A stretch of 9,056 nt of DNA, taken from NCBI GenBank assembly GCA_047632435.1, contig JBLICU010000120.1, forward strand, positions 1-9,056. The letters run 5' to 3'. This document shows, in pieces, positions 1 through 6,633 of the stretch. The notes below the pieces were generated by a model. The model did not search any database. It was given only the letters and a program-made list of their open reading frames with translations, and had not been told where the DNA came from. The number at the start of each line of letters is the position of its first letter. Position 1 is the stretch's first letter. The position numbers and the translations under genes were made by a program. The DNA comes from JAMZMI01 sp047632435 (GTDB taxonomy: Bacteria > Bacteroidota > Bacteroidia > Cytophagales > Cyclobacteriaceae).

Positions 1-19
1 CATCTTTCCATCACAAAAT

Positions 20-91
20 GGTCCGTTCGTCTAGGGGTTAGGACGCCAGGTTTTCATCCTGGTAACAGGGGTTCGATTCCCCTACGGACTA
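20..91 (+). tRNA. tRNA-Glu (anticodon UUC)
   Basis: The cloverleaf can be folded by eye. The acceptor stem GGTCCGT pairs with ACGGACT (first pair G-U), followed by discriminator A at 91. The D arm is GTC/GAC around an AGGGGTTAG-type loop. The anticodon stem is CCAGG (46-50) with CCTGG (58-62). The loop TTTTCAT (51-57) puts anticodon TTC at 53-55, which reads GAA/GAG. The T arm AGGGG/CCCCT encloses TTCGATT. There is no extended variable arm. The 3' CCA is not encoded: the bases after the discriminator are CAT, so the tail would be added by the CCA-adding enzyme. The gene is on the opposite strand to all protein genes in the window and converges on them. Confidence 0.97.
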
Positions 92-96
92 CATCT

Positions 97-134
97 AAAC
101 CCTCTATATCATTGATTTAGAGGGTTTTATGTTT
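97..134 (+). terminator. Intrinsic terminator of tRNA-Glu
   Basis: A perfect 10-bp inverted repeat, AAACCCTCTA (97-106) and TAGAGGGTTT (118-127), flanks an 11-base loop and is followed by a T-rich stretch (125-137, TTTTATGTTTTTA). It begins 5 bases after the tRNA discriminator, as expected for a rho-independent terminator of the tRNA transcript. On the - strand the hairpin is not followed by a T-run, so it looks one-directional. Confidence 0.85.
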
Positions 135-321
135 TTATATTCAATCAAATATTCATTATAATTGGTTATATGTAATGTCAATAAAACGGCAAAATAGAAA
201 CACACAAAACCTACTAAATGCCTAAAAATAAATATGGTGCGGCAATATCATCTCGAAAGAAATGAAGTAAAATCAAAGTAGACGGCTAATAGTCATAATT
301 GTTTATGATTCACACGATCAA
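135..321. other. Convergent intergenic region, no gene seen
   Basis: This AT-rich stretch lies between the tRNA terminator and the stop codon of the DUF2490 gene. No convincing open frame, repeat family or RNA fold was found. The only structure is a short AT-rich inverted repeat, TCATAA (293-298) and TTATGA (303-308) with a 4-base loop, 13 bases beyond the DUF2490 stop. It could be a weak terminator for the - strand operon, but it has no G/C clamp and no clear T-run after it on that strand. Confidence 0.5.
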
Positions 322-984
322 TTATAACCTATAAAACCAACCAATTTTCAACCAAAGCCTTGTTCTCGGTTTGGTTACCAAATCACCATCCAAGCGATAG
401 TCAGGTCCGATTTGAAACTTACATTGGTCAGTTAATAAAATACCTAGAGCTAAAACAAATCGATTTTCTAATACGCTTGTACCTTCCTTTAAAGAATAAA
501 TTGGTTCATCTGAAATCAGAAGATATTGTTGCTTGCCATTTGAAAGAGGGATCTGAACGGAGAGCCTGTATCTAATCCGCCACTGGACGAACTGGTTTAA
601 TTCAAAGGTTTGATCCGCTCTAATCCTATGGCTAACTTTCAAATACTCATTTCTTGACAACCATGAATATTGTTGAATGGAGCGATGATTATCAACATTT
701 GGCTGCAAACGATATTGGTAACCGATAGTCCATTTAGAATCGTTTTTCATTTTGATGCCGATAAACCCTTGAAGATCTGTTCGGTCATGGAAATAGCCAA
801 ACCGATCCACTTCAGTTTGATTAATATTCAATAGGCTATGTTGAGATTCAATTTTAATTGCAGTATAAAATTTTCCCATTGATTTTATCACCTCTGCTTC
901 AGGAAAAATGCCGGCATAAGAGGCCTTTTGTCCAAAGCACAACTCACATGAAACAATGAGAATCACAATTAGTAAAAATTTCAC
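322..984 (-). CDS. DUF2490 family secreted or outer-membrane protein
   Basis: This is a 220-residue protein with a classical signal peptide: MK, a hydrophobic core at about 3-17, and probable cleavage near FGQ (17-19), a common Bacteroidota form. The mature part has alternating polar and aromatic strands with many Arg, Trp and Tyr residues (for example WTIGYQYRLQP, HRIRADQTFE, QWRIRYRLSVQIP, LENRFVLALGI). This matches my recollection of DUF2490, a family of small, probably beta-barrel-like envelope proteins of unknown function, so no reaction can be assigned. The start is GTG at 982-984. It is the only standard start codon before the in-frame TGA at 1012-1014 that gives a good signal peptide; the intervening codons include only ATT and ATC. 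It lies 72 bp downstream of the phosphatase gene on the same strand, so it is probably the last gene of that unit. A role in the outer membrane alongside the phosphatase is inferred only. Confidence 0.72.
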   Translation of the reverse strand: MKFLLIVILIVSCELCFGQKASYAGIFPEAEVIKSMGKFYTAIKIESQHSLLNINQTEVDRFGYFHDRTDLQGFIGIKMKNDSKWTIGYQYRLQPNVDNHRSIQQYSWLSRNEYLKVSHRIRADQTFELNQFVQWRIRYRLSVQIPLSNGKQQYLLISDEPIYSLKEGTSVLENRFVLALGILLTDQCKFQIGPDYRLDGDLVTKPRTRLWLKIGWFYRL

Positions 985-1056
985 TAAGATGATCTTCTTA
1001 ATCTTGATATTTCACTCGCCAAACTAATAATGGCAATATGGTAGAAATCATATTCC

Positions 1057-2133
1057 TCAATGCAGTGCTGTCATCATCTTTTGGTAAATCTCTGTGTTTT
1101 CATAAATGCCCTGGAATAACTCAGCATTTTTACCAAATGCAAAGACCGGAACCATAGAAGCAGTGTGCCCTCCAGTGGAGAAAGTATAACTGAGACCTTC
1201 ATATTTTCCGGTTTCGCTCCTCAATGACAGGCCTCCCGTTTCATGATCTGCTGTTACTATCACCAATGTATTTGGGTTCTTTTCGGCATAATCCAAACAT
1301 AGACCGACAGCTTTATCAAAATCAATCAATTCGTTGACTACATAGTTAACGTCATTATTGTGCCCTCCCCAATCAATTTGTGAGCCTTCTATTAACAGAA
1401 AGAAACCGCTATCACTTGCACTTAGATAATCGATAGCTTTACCAGAGAATGTTCGCAGGTAGTCCATCCTGTTCTCAGCCCTCATCATACCATCTTCAGC
1501 AAGTAGGTAGCATATCTTCTGGCCTACTTTTTCAATAGATTCTGGAAAATCCGCTGTGGTCTGACGAATATCAACCCCAGCATCAGATAACTCCTGAATC
1601 AAGTTGCGCTGATCCGATCGCTCCATGAAATAGGTTAGACCGCCTCCAGCTATGAAATCCAATGGAGCATTCAACAGGTCAAGCGCAATCTCCTCATTCA
1701 TGCTACGAAAAGGTTGATGCGCATAAAATGAGGCTGGAGTGGCATGGGTTATTGAAGAGGTTACGACACAGCCCGTTTCATAACCATTTTTTGAACACCA
1801 CTCCATAATGGTTTCTTTGGGAATGGTATCTGAATCTACACCGATGGCCTGATTGTAGGTTTTCTCGCCAATAGACAATGCCGTTGCTCCTGCTGCTGAA
1901 TCCGTAATTTTGTGTGAGGAGGATGAGGTTTTGCTGAGTCCAATGGATTTAAAACGTTCGAAATTCAATGTTTGCTCCGACTCCATTACACCGGCACTTA
2001 TCTGAGATAAGCCCATGCCATCTCCTATCAAGAGAATTATGTTAGTTGGCTTATTTTCAACTTCCTTCGATGTACAGTGCACCATATATACAGCAATCAC
2101 TGATACACACAAAATATTGATAAATTTATTCAT
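1057..2133 (-). CDS. Alkaline phosphatase, PhoA superfamily, compact TAB5/Vibrio-like form
   Basis: A 358-residue secreted phosphomonoesterase that should release inorganic phosphate from phosphate monoesters outside the cytoplasm. The active-site set is complete by alignment to E. coli PhoA: Asp38 in GDGMG (D51), nucleophile Ser79 in TDSAAGATA (S102), Thr132 in THATPA (T155), Arg143 (R166, same 13-residue offset), Glu249, Asp254 and His258 in EGSQIDWGGH (E322, D327, H331), Asp296-His297 in TADHETGG (D369, H370), and His323 in GGHTA (H412). His130 and Trp255 occupy the positions of E. coli D153 and K328. As I recall, this pair is seen in Vibrio and Antarctic TAB5 alkaline phosphatases. The length fits TAB5 (about 375) better than E. 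coli PhoA (471), so large insertions are absent. The N-terminus has a hydrophobic core at about 4-18. Cys20 follows Met-Val-His, a poor lipobox, so a lipid anchor is uncertain. It lies 35 bp after the GDPD gene, probably co-transcribed and acting on its product. Confidence 0.93.
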   Translation of the reverse strand: MNKFINILCVSVIAVYMVHCTSKEVENKPTNIILLIGDGMGLSQISAGVMESEQTLNFERFKSIGLSKTSSSSHKITDSAAGATALSIGEKTYNQAIGVDSDTIPKETIMEWCSKNGYETGCVVTSSITHATPASFYAHQPFRSMNEEIALDLLNAPLDFIAGGGLTYFMERSDQRNLIQELSDAGVDIRQTTADFPESIEKVGQKICYLLAEDGMMRAENRMDYLRTFSGKAIDYLSASDSGFFLLIEGSQIDWGGHNNDVNYVVNELIDFDKAVGLCLDYAEKNPNTLVIVTADHETGGLSLRSETGKYEGLSYTFSTGGHTASMVPVFAFGKNAELFQGIYENTEIYQKMMTALH

Positions 2134-2168
2134 GTTTATTTTAGTTCGTGAGGAATTGGCTCTGCTGC

Positions 2169-3083
2169 TTAGTTATGTAAGCCCTGGCTTTTTAAATATT
2201 GCAGCAAAAGCTTAGGACGATCCGTCTGAATCATGTTAATTTTTTTACGATTATACCAGCCATAAATGCTGTCAGCATTGAGGACTGCCTGATCATCATC
2301 GAATCCGCCATTAAGTGAAGACCAGAGTGCATTGACCCACACTCTTGAACCAACATCCCGTATATTTCCGAACTGATTTATTATATGTGAAGAAGTATCA
2401 CTAAATATGAATTCAAAAGCCACAGGGTTGAGCTGGTTTTGATAATCGAGAATAATCCTTTCCGCTCCTGGTTTATTCAAATTCACTACAGGCATGAATA
2501 AAATCGCATCCAAATACTTCGCAAAGTCATTTTTCAATTCTTCCACTGTTACCATACCCTTCATGAGAACATGATCCGTTGTTTCAGTTTTTTCGAGGAC
2601 AATAAAGGCTTTATCAAAATATACATAGCATTTATCCAAGTTGACCATTATATTTCCTTTGGCGGCTATCATTGCCTCTTCCAAAGTAGGAATTAAATGC
2701 ATTGTGGGTCTCCCTGTACCATTTCTTAAGCGCAACGCCCGCAAACTATCCAAGGTATAATCTGAAACATAACCTTTACCTGTAGTTGTACGATCCAAGG
2801 TAAGATCATGCATTAACACCAATATTGAATCTTTTGTCATTTGAACATCTACTTCCACGATATCGACTCCCATTTCTATACAGTTTCTTATAGCTTGAAT
2901 GGAGTTTTCCGGGGCATTTCTCCAGTCACCTCGATGAGAGACAACAATGGTCTTATCAGCGTTGTGATCTAACAATAGGTTCCGAATGGTTTCCACTCTG
3001 GATTTGCCATTATACTCTTCAATTGCTGGTGGACTGCATCTGACACAGCAGACGAGCACCAAGAAAACAATTCTGTATTTCAT
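2169..3083 (-). CDS. Glycerophosphodiester phosphodiesterase family protein (GDPD)
   Basis: A 304-residue exported enzyme with a GDPD TIM-barrel fold. Family reaction: hydrolysis of a glycerophosphodiester to glycerol 3-phosphate and an alcohol. The signature residues are in order: His50-Arg51 in SHRGD, Glu59-Asn60 in PENS, Glu77 and Asp79 in VEVDV (metal ligands), and His92 in MHD (catalytic His). Next come RTTTGKG, the IPTLEEA motif at 131-137, Lys151 in the VNLDK strand, and INMIQTDRP at 282-290 near the C-terminus, typical of Bacteroidota members. The N-terminus is a signal sequence (hydrophobic at about 5-14). Cys16 follows Cys-Val-Arg, so lipidation is doubtful, and Cys13 is a possible alternative. 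It is the first gene of the downstream unit, after a 250-bp gap, and is followed by the alkaline phosphatase after 35 bp, which suggests a two-step phosphate-release pathway. The exact substrate (deacylated phospholipid, teichoic-acid-like polymer, other) cannot be read from the sequence. Confidence 0.9.
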   Translation of the reverse strand: MKYRIVFLVLVCCVRCSPPAIEEYNGKSRVETIRNLLLDHNADKTIVVSHRGDWRNAPENSIQAIRNCIEMGVDIVEVDVQMTKDSILVLMHDLTLDRTTTGKGYVSDYTLDSLRALRLRNGTGRPTMHLIPTLEEAMIAAKGNIMVNLDKCYVYFDKAFIVLEKTETTDHVLMKGMVTVEELKNDFAKYLDAILFMPVVNLNKPGAERIILDYQNQLNPVAFEFIFSDTSSHIINQFGNIRDVGSRVWVNALWSSLNGGFDDDQAVLNADSIYGWYNRKKINMIQTDRPKLLLQYLKSQGLHN

Positions 3084-3218
3084 GTTATATTTTTTTATTT
3101 ATAGGTCATCAAGAATATCCGGACTGCAAATTCAAATCACCTTGCGTATTTTAGTTCAATATCCATAATGGTCTAGCGCGCTTGTTTTATGTACATTTCA
3201 TTTAAAATGGATTGGGTT

Positions 3219-3250
3219 AAAATATACTATTTGGGTGACGCGCATACAAA
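3219..3250 (-). promoter_or_regulatory. Candidate Bacteroidota sigma-A promoter for GDPD-phosphatase-DUF2490
   Basis: On the - strand, TTTG (3247-3250) is followed after 20 bases by TATATTTT (3219-3226). The Bacteroidota consensus is TTTG at -33 and TAnnTTTG at -7 with roughly 19-21 bases between, so only the last base differs. Transcription would start near 3212, leaving a leader of about 130 bases. The position just beyond a terminator-like hairpin and ahead of an operon is sensible. Such AT-rich motifs arise by chance, so this remains a prediction. No Pho-box could be recognised, because the Bacteroidota consensus is not one I can apply reliably. Confidence 0.4.
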
Positions 3251-3279
3251 TAGAACTTCCTCATCAATTGATTTAGAAG

Positions 3280-3309
3280 TTATACCGGGCGGACAAGCGC
3301 CCGATATAA
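3280..3309 (-). terminator. Long 3' hairpin after the propeller lipoprotein gene
   Basis: On the - strand, TTATATCGGGCG (3298-3309) pairs with CGCCCGGTATAA (3280-3291) across a 6-base loop. This gives 12 pairs with six consecutive G/C pairs around the loop. The only imperfect pair is a G-U wobble in the - strand RNA, which would be a C-A mismatch in + strand RNA, so the fold favours the - strand transcript. It begins 24 bases after the propeller gene's stop codon. There is no strong T-run after it, so it may be an atypical terminator or a 3'-end stabilising or processing hairpin rather than a classic intrinsic terminator. Confidence 0.6.
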
Positions 3310-3333
3310 GAACAAACACTTATTGTGTGATTA

Positions 3334-5244
3334 TTATTTACTACCCGAGTTATTAGAATTCTGTCTTTTCGTTGGCCAGGAAGAATTGGCAAGCCCTGTG
3401 GCCGCACCATAAACTGAGACGAACCGCGGATCAGGACTAAAGTCTGTGTCCACCAAAGTTCCAACATAAATGTTGCCATCGTCACCTAATGTTACTGTTG
3501 AAAATATTTTGCTCAATTGCAACTCCCAGATTATCTCACCAGAGACTTGATTCATTCCGTAAAGGACACCATTTTCATTGCCAATATACAAGTATCCGTT
3601 AGCATCCAGTGTTGCTGCAGAAAACAAGAAACGCTCTGAGAATTCCTGGGACCAAACCATTGCACCTGCAGAACTAATGGCGTATAGCTTTTTATCGCGT
3701 GCTCCAACATAGATTGTTCCATCCAATCCTATTACTGGTGCGCCGAGCGTTCTCTCTCCATCAAAATCGAATGTCCAACCTAAAGTTCCGTCAAAAGCAA
3801 CAGCATACAATTTGTTATCCCTGGCTCCAAAATAAACTGTTCCATTATCTCCAATAACAGGTGATGAATCGACCACATCGCCCGCCGTATAATTCCATTT
3901 GAGTGACCCGTCTGGATTCAGTGCATATAAATTTGCATCCTTGGATCCAAAATATATGGTGCCATCTGTATCCACGGCCGGATTGGAGTCCCCTCCTCCA
4001 TGAGCATAGTCCCATTTTTTGGTGCCATCAGAATTGATTGCATAGAATTTTCCGCCCTGATCGTTAATGTAAACTGTTCCATTGGAAGCCAAGGCCGGAC
4101 CAGCTCTCATTCCGCTTTCAGCGGTGAATATCCAGTTAACTGATCCGGCAGGATTAATCGCATATAAATTCCCATTTTGACTGGTTACATAAATAGTTCC
4201 ATCACTTCCAATCGCGGGTGCGCAATCATATATTTCCTGATTGCCACTATCGGTATTTAGACTGAGCTTCCATTTTTGCGTCCCATCAGGGTTAATTGCA
4301 AAAAACTGACCACCTGAATCACCAACATAAAGTGTACCATCATTGCCCTGAGTTGCCATTGACCCTTTAATATGGGTGGATGGTATGAACTCCCAATTAA
4401 CTCCAATTACATGAATTGTCCTTGAATCACTAAACTTTGTACCACCGTCATCTGTAATTTCCAGTGTTACTTCATACTTACCAGCCGATGTAAAAGCATG
4501 ATTCACGCTAGATTCCGTTCCCGCCGATCCGTCACCAAAATCCCACGCATAGCTGACAATATTGGAGTTAAATGTTGGATTGAAGGCGAAATTTATACTT
4601 TCATCCACATAAGCCATGGTATCTGACAAGAACATTTCCACAAAACCCGGTGTTGCGGTGCTGACAACCGGATTTCCCGAACTTTCAGCGTATTGAATTG
4701 TTAGCGTGGCAGTGTATTCGGAATCATTTGTTAATCCATTAATTGTGTAGCTAAGTGCATCTGCTTCTAAATCAACATCAATATTTCCCGGACTTAGTTT
4801 AACATTATATCCTGTAATATCCTGTCTATCAGGTTTGCTCCATTCTAACTGGATATATTCCGATCCTGGAAAGGCATTGAAATTGAGCTGATCAATCGGA
4901 GTTCCTTTACCTTCAAGTTTTTGAGAGCTGCCATCATCTCCATAATTAACTCTAACGTCAATGATATATTCCTGACCGTTTGTCACACCAAAAATCGTTG
5001 CGGTGACTTCTGAGGCATCAATTATCAAAGAATCACTATCGGGAGACCATCGCACTACATAACCTATGACATTTTCAGATATGGGAGCATCCCAGGAAGC
5101 TGTAAGCAATTCATGGCCAGCTGTGACCTCCAAATCTGTGGCAGGGTTCAAAATTACATTAGCCTTAGGTAATTTATCATCTTTAGAACAACCTGAAAAT
5201 ATCAGGAGACCGCCAATGAGTAAATTTTTAATCTTAGTTTTCAT
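3334..5244 (-). CDS. Surface lipoprotein: 2 FN3-like, PKD, and PQQ-like beta-propeller domains
   Basis: A 636-residue lipoprotein with lipobox FSG-Cys19. The residues after the cysteine, SKDDK, resemble the Bacteroidota lipoprotein export signal (a Lys followed by acidic residues), which points to the cell surface. Two fibronectin type III-like domains follow: about 33-114 (LTASWDAPISENVIGYVVRW, GVTNGQEYIIDVRV) and about 115-200 (IQLEWSKP, DITGYNVKLSP, GLTNDSEYTATL). Next is a PKD domain at about 204-280 (VSYAWDFGDGS, HAFTSAGKYEVTLEITDDGG). Residues 283 to about 616 form eight blades of a PQQ/WD-like propeller with the pattern DGTIYVG...LYAINPDGT.KW. The C-terminus ends SSWPTKRQNSNNSG, like the tail of many PQQ-like propeller proteins. 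No catalytic residues are visible, and binding or scaffolding at the surface is the likeliest role, comparable in position to SusE/F-type glycan-binding lipoproteins. It starts 41 bp after the DUF218 gene and is probably the last gene of the SusCD unit. Confidence 0.85.
   Translation of the reverse strand: MKTKIKNLLIGGLLIFSGCSKDDKLPKANVILNPATDLEVTAGHELLTASWDAPISENVIGYVVRWSPDSDSLIIDASEVTATIFGVTNGQEYIIDVRVNYGDDGSSQKLEGKGTPIDQLNFNAFPGSEYIQLEWSKPDRQDITGYNVKLSPGNIDVDLEADALSYTINGLTNDSEYTATLTIQYAESSGNPVVSTATPGFVEMFLSDTMAYVDESINFAFNPTFNSNIVSYAWDFGDGSAGTESSVNHAFTSAGKYEVTLEITDDGGTKFSDSRTIHVIGVNWEFIPSTHIKGSMATQGNDGTLYVGDSGGQFFAINPDGTQKWKLSLNTDSGNQEIYDCAPAIGSDGTIYVTSQNGNLYAINPAGSVNWIFTAESGMRAGPALASNGTVYINDQGGKFYAINSDGTKKWDYAHGGGDSNPAVDTDGTIYFGSKDANLYALNPDGSLKWNYTAGDVVDSSPVIGDNGTVYFGARDNKLYAVAFDGTLGWTFDFDGERTLGAPVIGLDGTIYVGARDKKLYAISSAGAMVWSQEFSERFLFSAATLDANGYLYIGNENGVLYGMNQVSGEIIWELQLSKIFSTVTLGDDGNIYVGTLVDTDFSPDPRFVSVYGAATGLANSSWPTKRQNSNNSGSK
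3397..4368 (-). repeat. Eight tandem propeller-blade repeats within the lipoprotein gene
   Basis: Blades are marked by (D/N)G(T/N/Y)(I/V/L)Y at residues 302, 348, 388, 427, 467, 508, 549 and 589 of the encoded protein. Spacing is 46, 40, 39, 40, 41, 41 and 40 residues, or about 120 bases per unit. Each unit also has L(Y/F)A(I/L/V) and (D/A)G(T/S)xxW. The internal units are the most alike and the first and last are more diverged, as expected for a closed propeller that grew by duplication. At DNA level the units are recognisably related but not identical, so recent slippage is not evident. Confidence 0.8.
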
Positions 5245-5285
5245 AATATTATTGTTTAGTTAAGAGTTTTTAGTTTAAAGTTGAT

Positions 5286-6620
5286 TTATGGATCTAATGG
5301 GTCTGCCTCAGATGCTATCTGGAGTGATTTCCCATTGATAAAAAATTCGGCACTAAATTTTGAAATTCTTTGATCCAGTTGTACCGGGACATATCCCAGA
5401 ATCTCAGTGTTTCGAGTCTGATACCGATTGCTCATTACATAGTCACAATGCCCTTCAGTTGTTGTAACCAGATATTTCTTATCAATAGGAAATTTGTACT
5501 TGAGAAGCAACCTTGATGCATTTCTCAAATTTGTAGTGGTATGACGCGAATGAGGCTCAATAAATATTACCTCATCGGGGATATTATCATGGGAAACCAT
5601 CCAATTTTTCATCTCGATCGCCTCGTGATAAGGTGTATGATTAGGAAAAACATTAGCGCCACATATCATAATAAATGGTGCAAGACCCTGTAGGTATTGG
5701 TCTACCGCAATCCCAATACGAGTAATGGCTCCTTTGCTGATATTCTCAGCATCTCCCGGAGAATTTGGAGAATCACCTAAAAGGATTATTGCCCCATATT
5801 CAAAATCATCAAAATCCACATTTTGCATCTGGGCGATCGTGGTTTTATTTCTACCCTCGGATAGTCGCTCAAACCGACCCGCCTCATCACGGCCGTTCAA
5901 ATTAAGAATAGCTATAGAAGCCGATAAAGACGGCTCAAAAAACCACTCATACCCATCACTAAATAGTCCCAATCCATTGACAATTTTCCTTAATGAATCA
6001 AGGTAAGTTTCTGATTCTAGATTATAAAGCGGACCATCGCTGACCTCATCCTGAGGTGTTTCGCCTTCTAAATATTCCCTGAAAATATTATTGATACCAT
6101 AAGCCGCATCTCTCCAAGCAAAATAGACCAGTCGACCGTCTGTCAAATCGCTATATAACTCAAAGTATCCTGAAGGTCTCAAATGTTCTTGAACAACCTG
6201 ATTCCAGGCTTCATTGGATTCAACTTCGTTTTGAAACAAAAGCCCTATCTCGTGAATCTCCTGATCAGAAAACTTGAAGTATGAACTTAGCACATTTGCA
6301 GGCCAATTATTATTAGCCACGGCGTAATTGATCAGCTGAATTTTTTTACTAAGCAAATCAGCCTGTTGCCCGAATATATCAGAATTTTCACTTATAATAT
6401 CTAGCTTCAGAAGCACAGTGAGAAAGTAGAAGTTCTTATCCTGAACAAATGAACCGCTTTCTATGTGAATATAATCAGCATCGAAATCAACCGGATAAAT
6501 CGGCCCTACAAATGTTGAATCTGTATCGCCATTCAACTCCCCATTATTCATGGTTGTTTCATTGCATGAGACAAAGCATGTCAGTACGGCAAGCAAAATG
6601 CCATTAATTAAATGCATCAT
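5286..6620 (-). CDS. Lipoprotein with C-terminal DUF218 (YdcF/SanA/ElyC-like) domain and unknown N-terminal region
   Basis: A 444-residue protein with hydrophobic core at about 4-17 and lipobox FVS-Cys19, followed by a low-complexity linker (NETTMNNGELNGDTDS). The C-terminal part, about 274-410, carries the DUF218 pattern: strand YGAIILLGDSP, Arg301 in a helix, PFIMICGAN with Gly321, Glu333 and Met337 (HEAIEM), IFIEPHSRHTTTNLRNA with Glu355, Thr361-Thr363 and Asn364, then KKYLVTTTEGH with His391. DUF218 proteins have no settled biochemical activity; E. coli ElyC and SanA are linked to envelope integrity. Residues about 45-260 are not recognised. They are predicted mostly helical and rich in aromatic and acidic residues, with an FAWRDAAYGINNIF segment. 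Canonical YdcF-type proteins are roughly 200-260 residues, so this is nearly double. It lies 13 bp after susD and 41 bp before the propeller gene, so it is part of the SusCD unit. The start is one of two tandem ATGs (6618-6620 or 6615-6617). Confidence 0.8.
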   Translation of the reverse strand: MMHLINGILLAVLTCFVSCNETTMNNGELNGDTDSTFVGPIYPVDFDADYIHIESGSFVQDKNFYFLTVLLKLDIISENSDIFGQQADLLSKKIQLINYAVANNNWPANVLSSYFKFSDQEIHEIGLLFQNEVESNEAWNQVVQEHLRPSGYFELYSDLTDGRLVYFAWRDAAYGINNIFREYLEGETPQDEVSDGPLYNLESETYLDSLRKIVNGLGLFSDGYEWFFEPSLSASIAILNLNGRDEAGRFERLSEGRNKTTIAQMQNVDFDDFEYGAIILLGDSPNSPGDAENISKGAITRIGIAVDQYLQGLAPFIMICGANVFPNHTPYHEAIEMKNWMVSHDNIPDEVIFIEPHSRHTTTNLRNASRLLLKYKFPIDKKYLVTTTEGHCDYVMSNRYQTRNTEILGYVPVQLDQRISKFSAEFFINGKSLQIASEADPLDP

Positions 6621-6633
6621 ATGTCAGCTAAAT

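Larger units (their letters stand above)
3084..3333. other. 250-bp non-coding gap separating two - strand units
   Basis: This is the only long gap between protein genes. Read on the - strand it contains, in order, the 3' hairpin after the propeller gene (3280-3309), a Bacteroidota-type promoter candidate (3219-3250), and an AT-rich leader of about 130 bases ending at the GDPD start codon. A 9-codon frame starting at 3166 in the leader has no supporting feature. The direct repeat GGATATT occurs twice in the leader, around 3160 and 3120 on the - strand; seven bases is too short to interpret. Confidence 0.7.

Noticed and set aside
20..91. tRNA-Glu as an integration site for a genomic island covering the locus
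   Set aside because: No integrase, no second copy of the tRNA 3' end and no change in composition were seen, and the far boundary is outside the window.
360..575. Plus-strand open frame of 71 codons inside the DUF2490 gene
   Set aside because: It lies entirely within a well-supported - strand gene, matches no family and has no leader; a shadow frame.
3137..3166. Nine-codon upstream frame (ATG to TGA) in the GDPD leader on the - strand
   Set aside because: A frame this short arises by chance in AT-rich sequence, and nothing suggests attenuation (no run of one amino acid, no paired hairpins).
3273..3485. Minus-strand 70-codon frame overlapping the 3' end of the propeller gene
   Set aside because: Most of it overlaps the propeller gene in another frame and it runs through the hairpin. 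The composition is not protein-like.
3337..4398. Propeller repeats as a quinoprotein (PQQ-dependent dehydrogenase)
   Set aside because: No dehydrogenase active-site residues, the protein is a lipoprotein with FN3/PKD stalk domains, and the blade motif is that of non-catalytic PQQ-like propellers.
5725..6006. Plus-strand 93-codon frame opposite the DUF218 gene
   Set aside because: Antisense shadow of a gene with clear domain signatures; no recognisable product.
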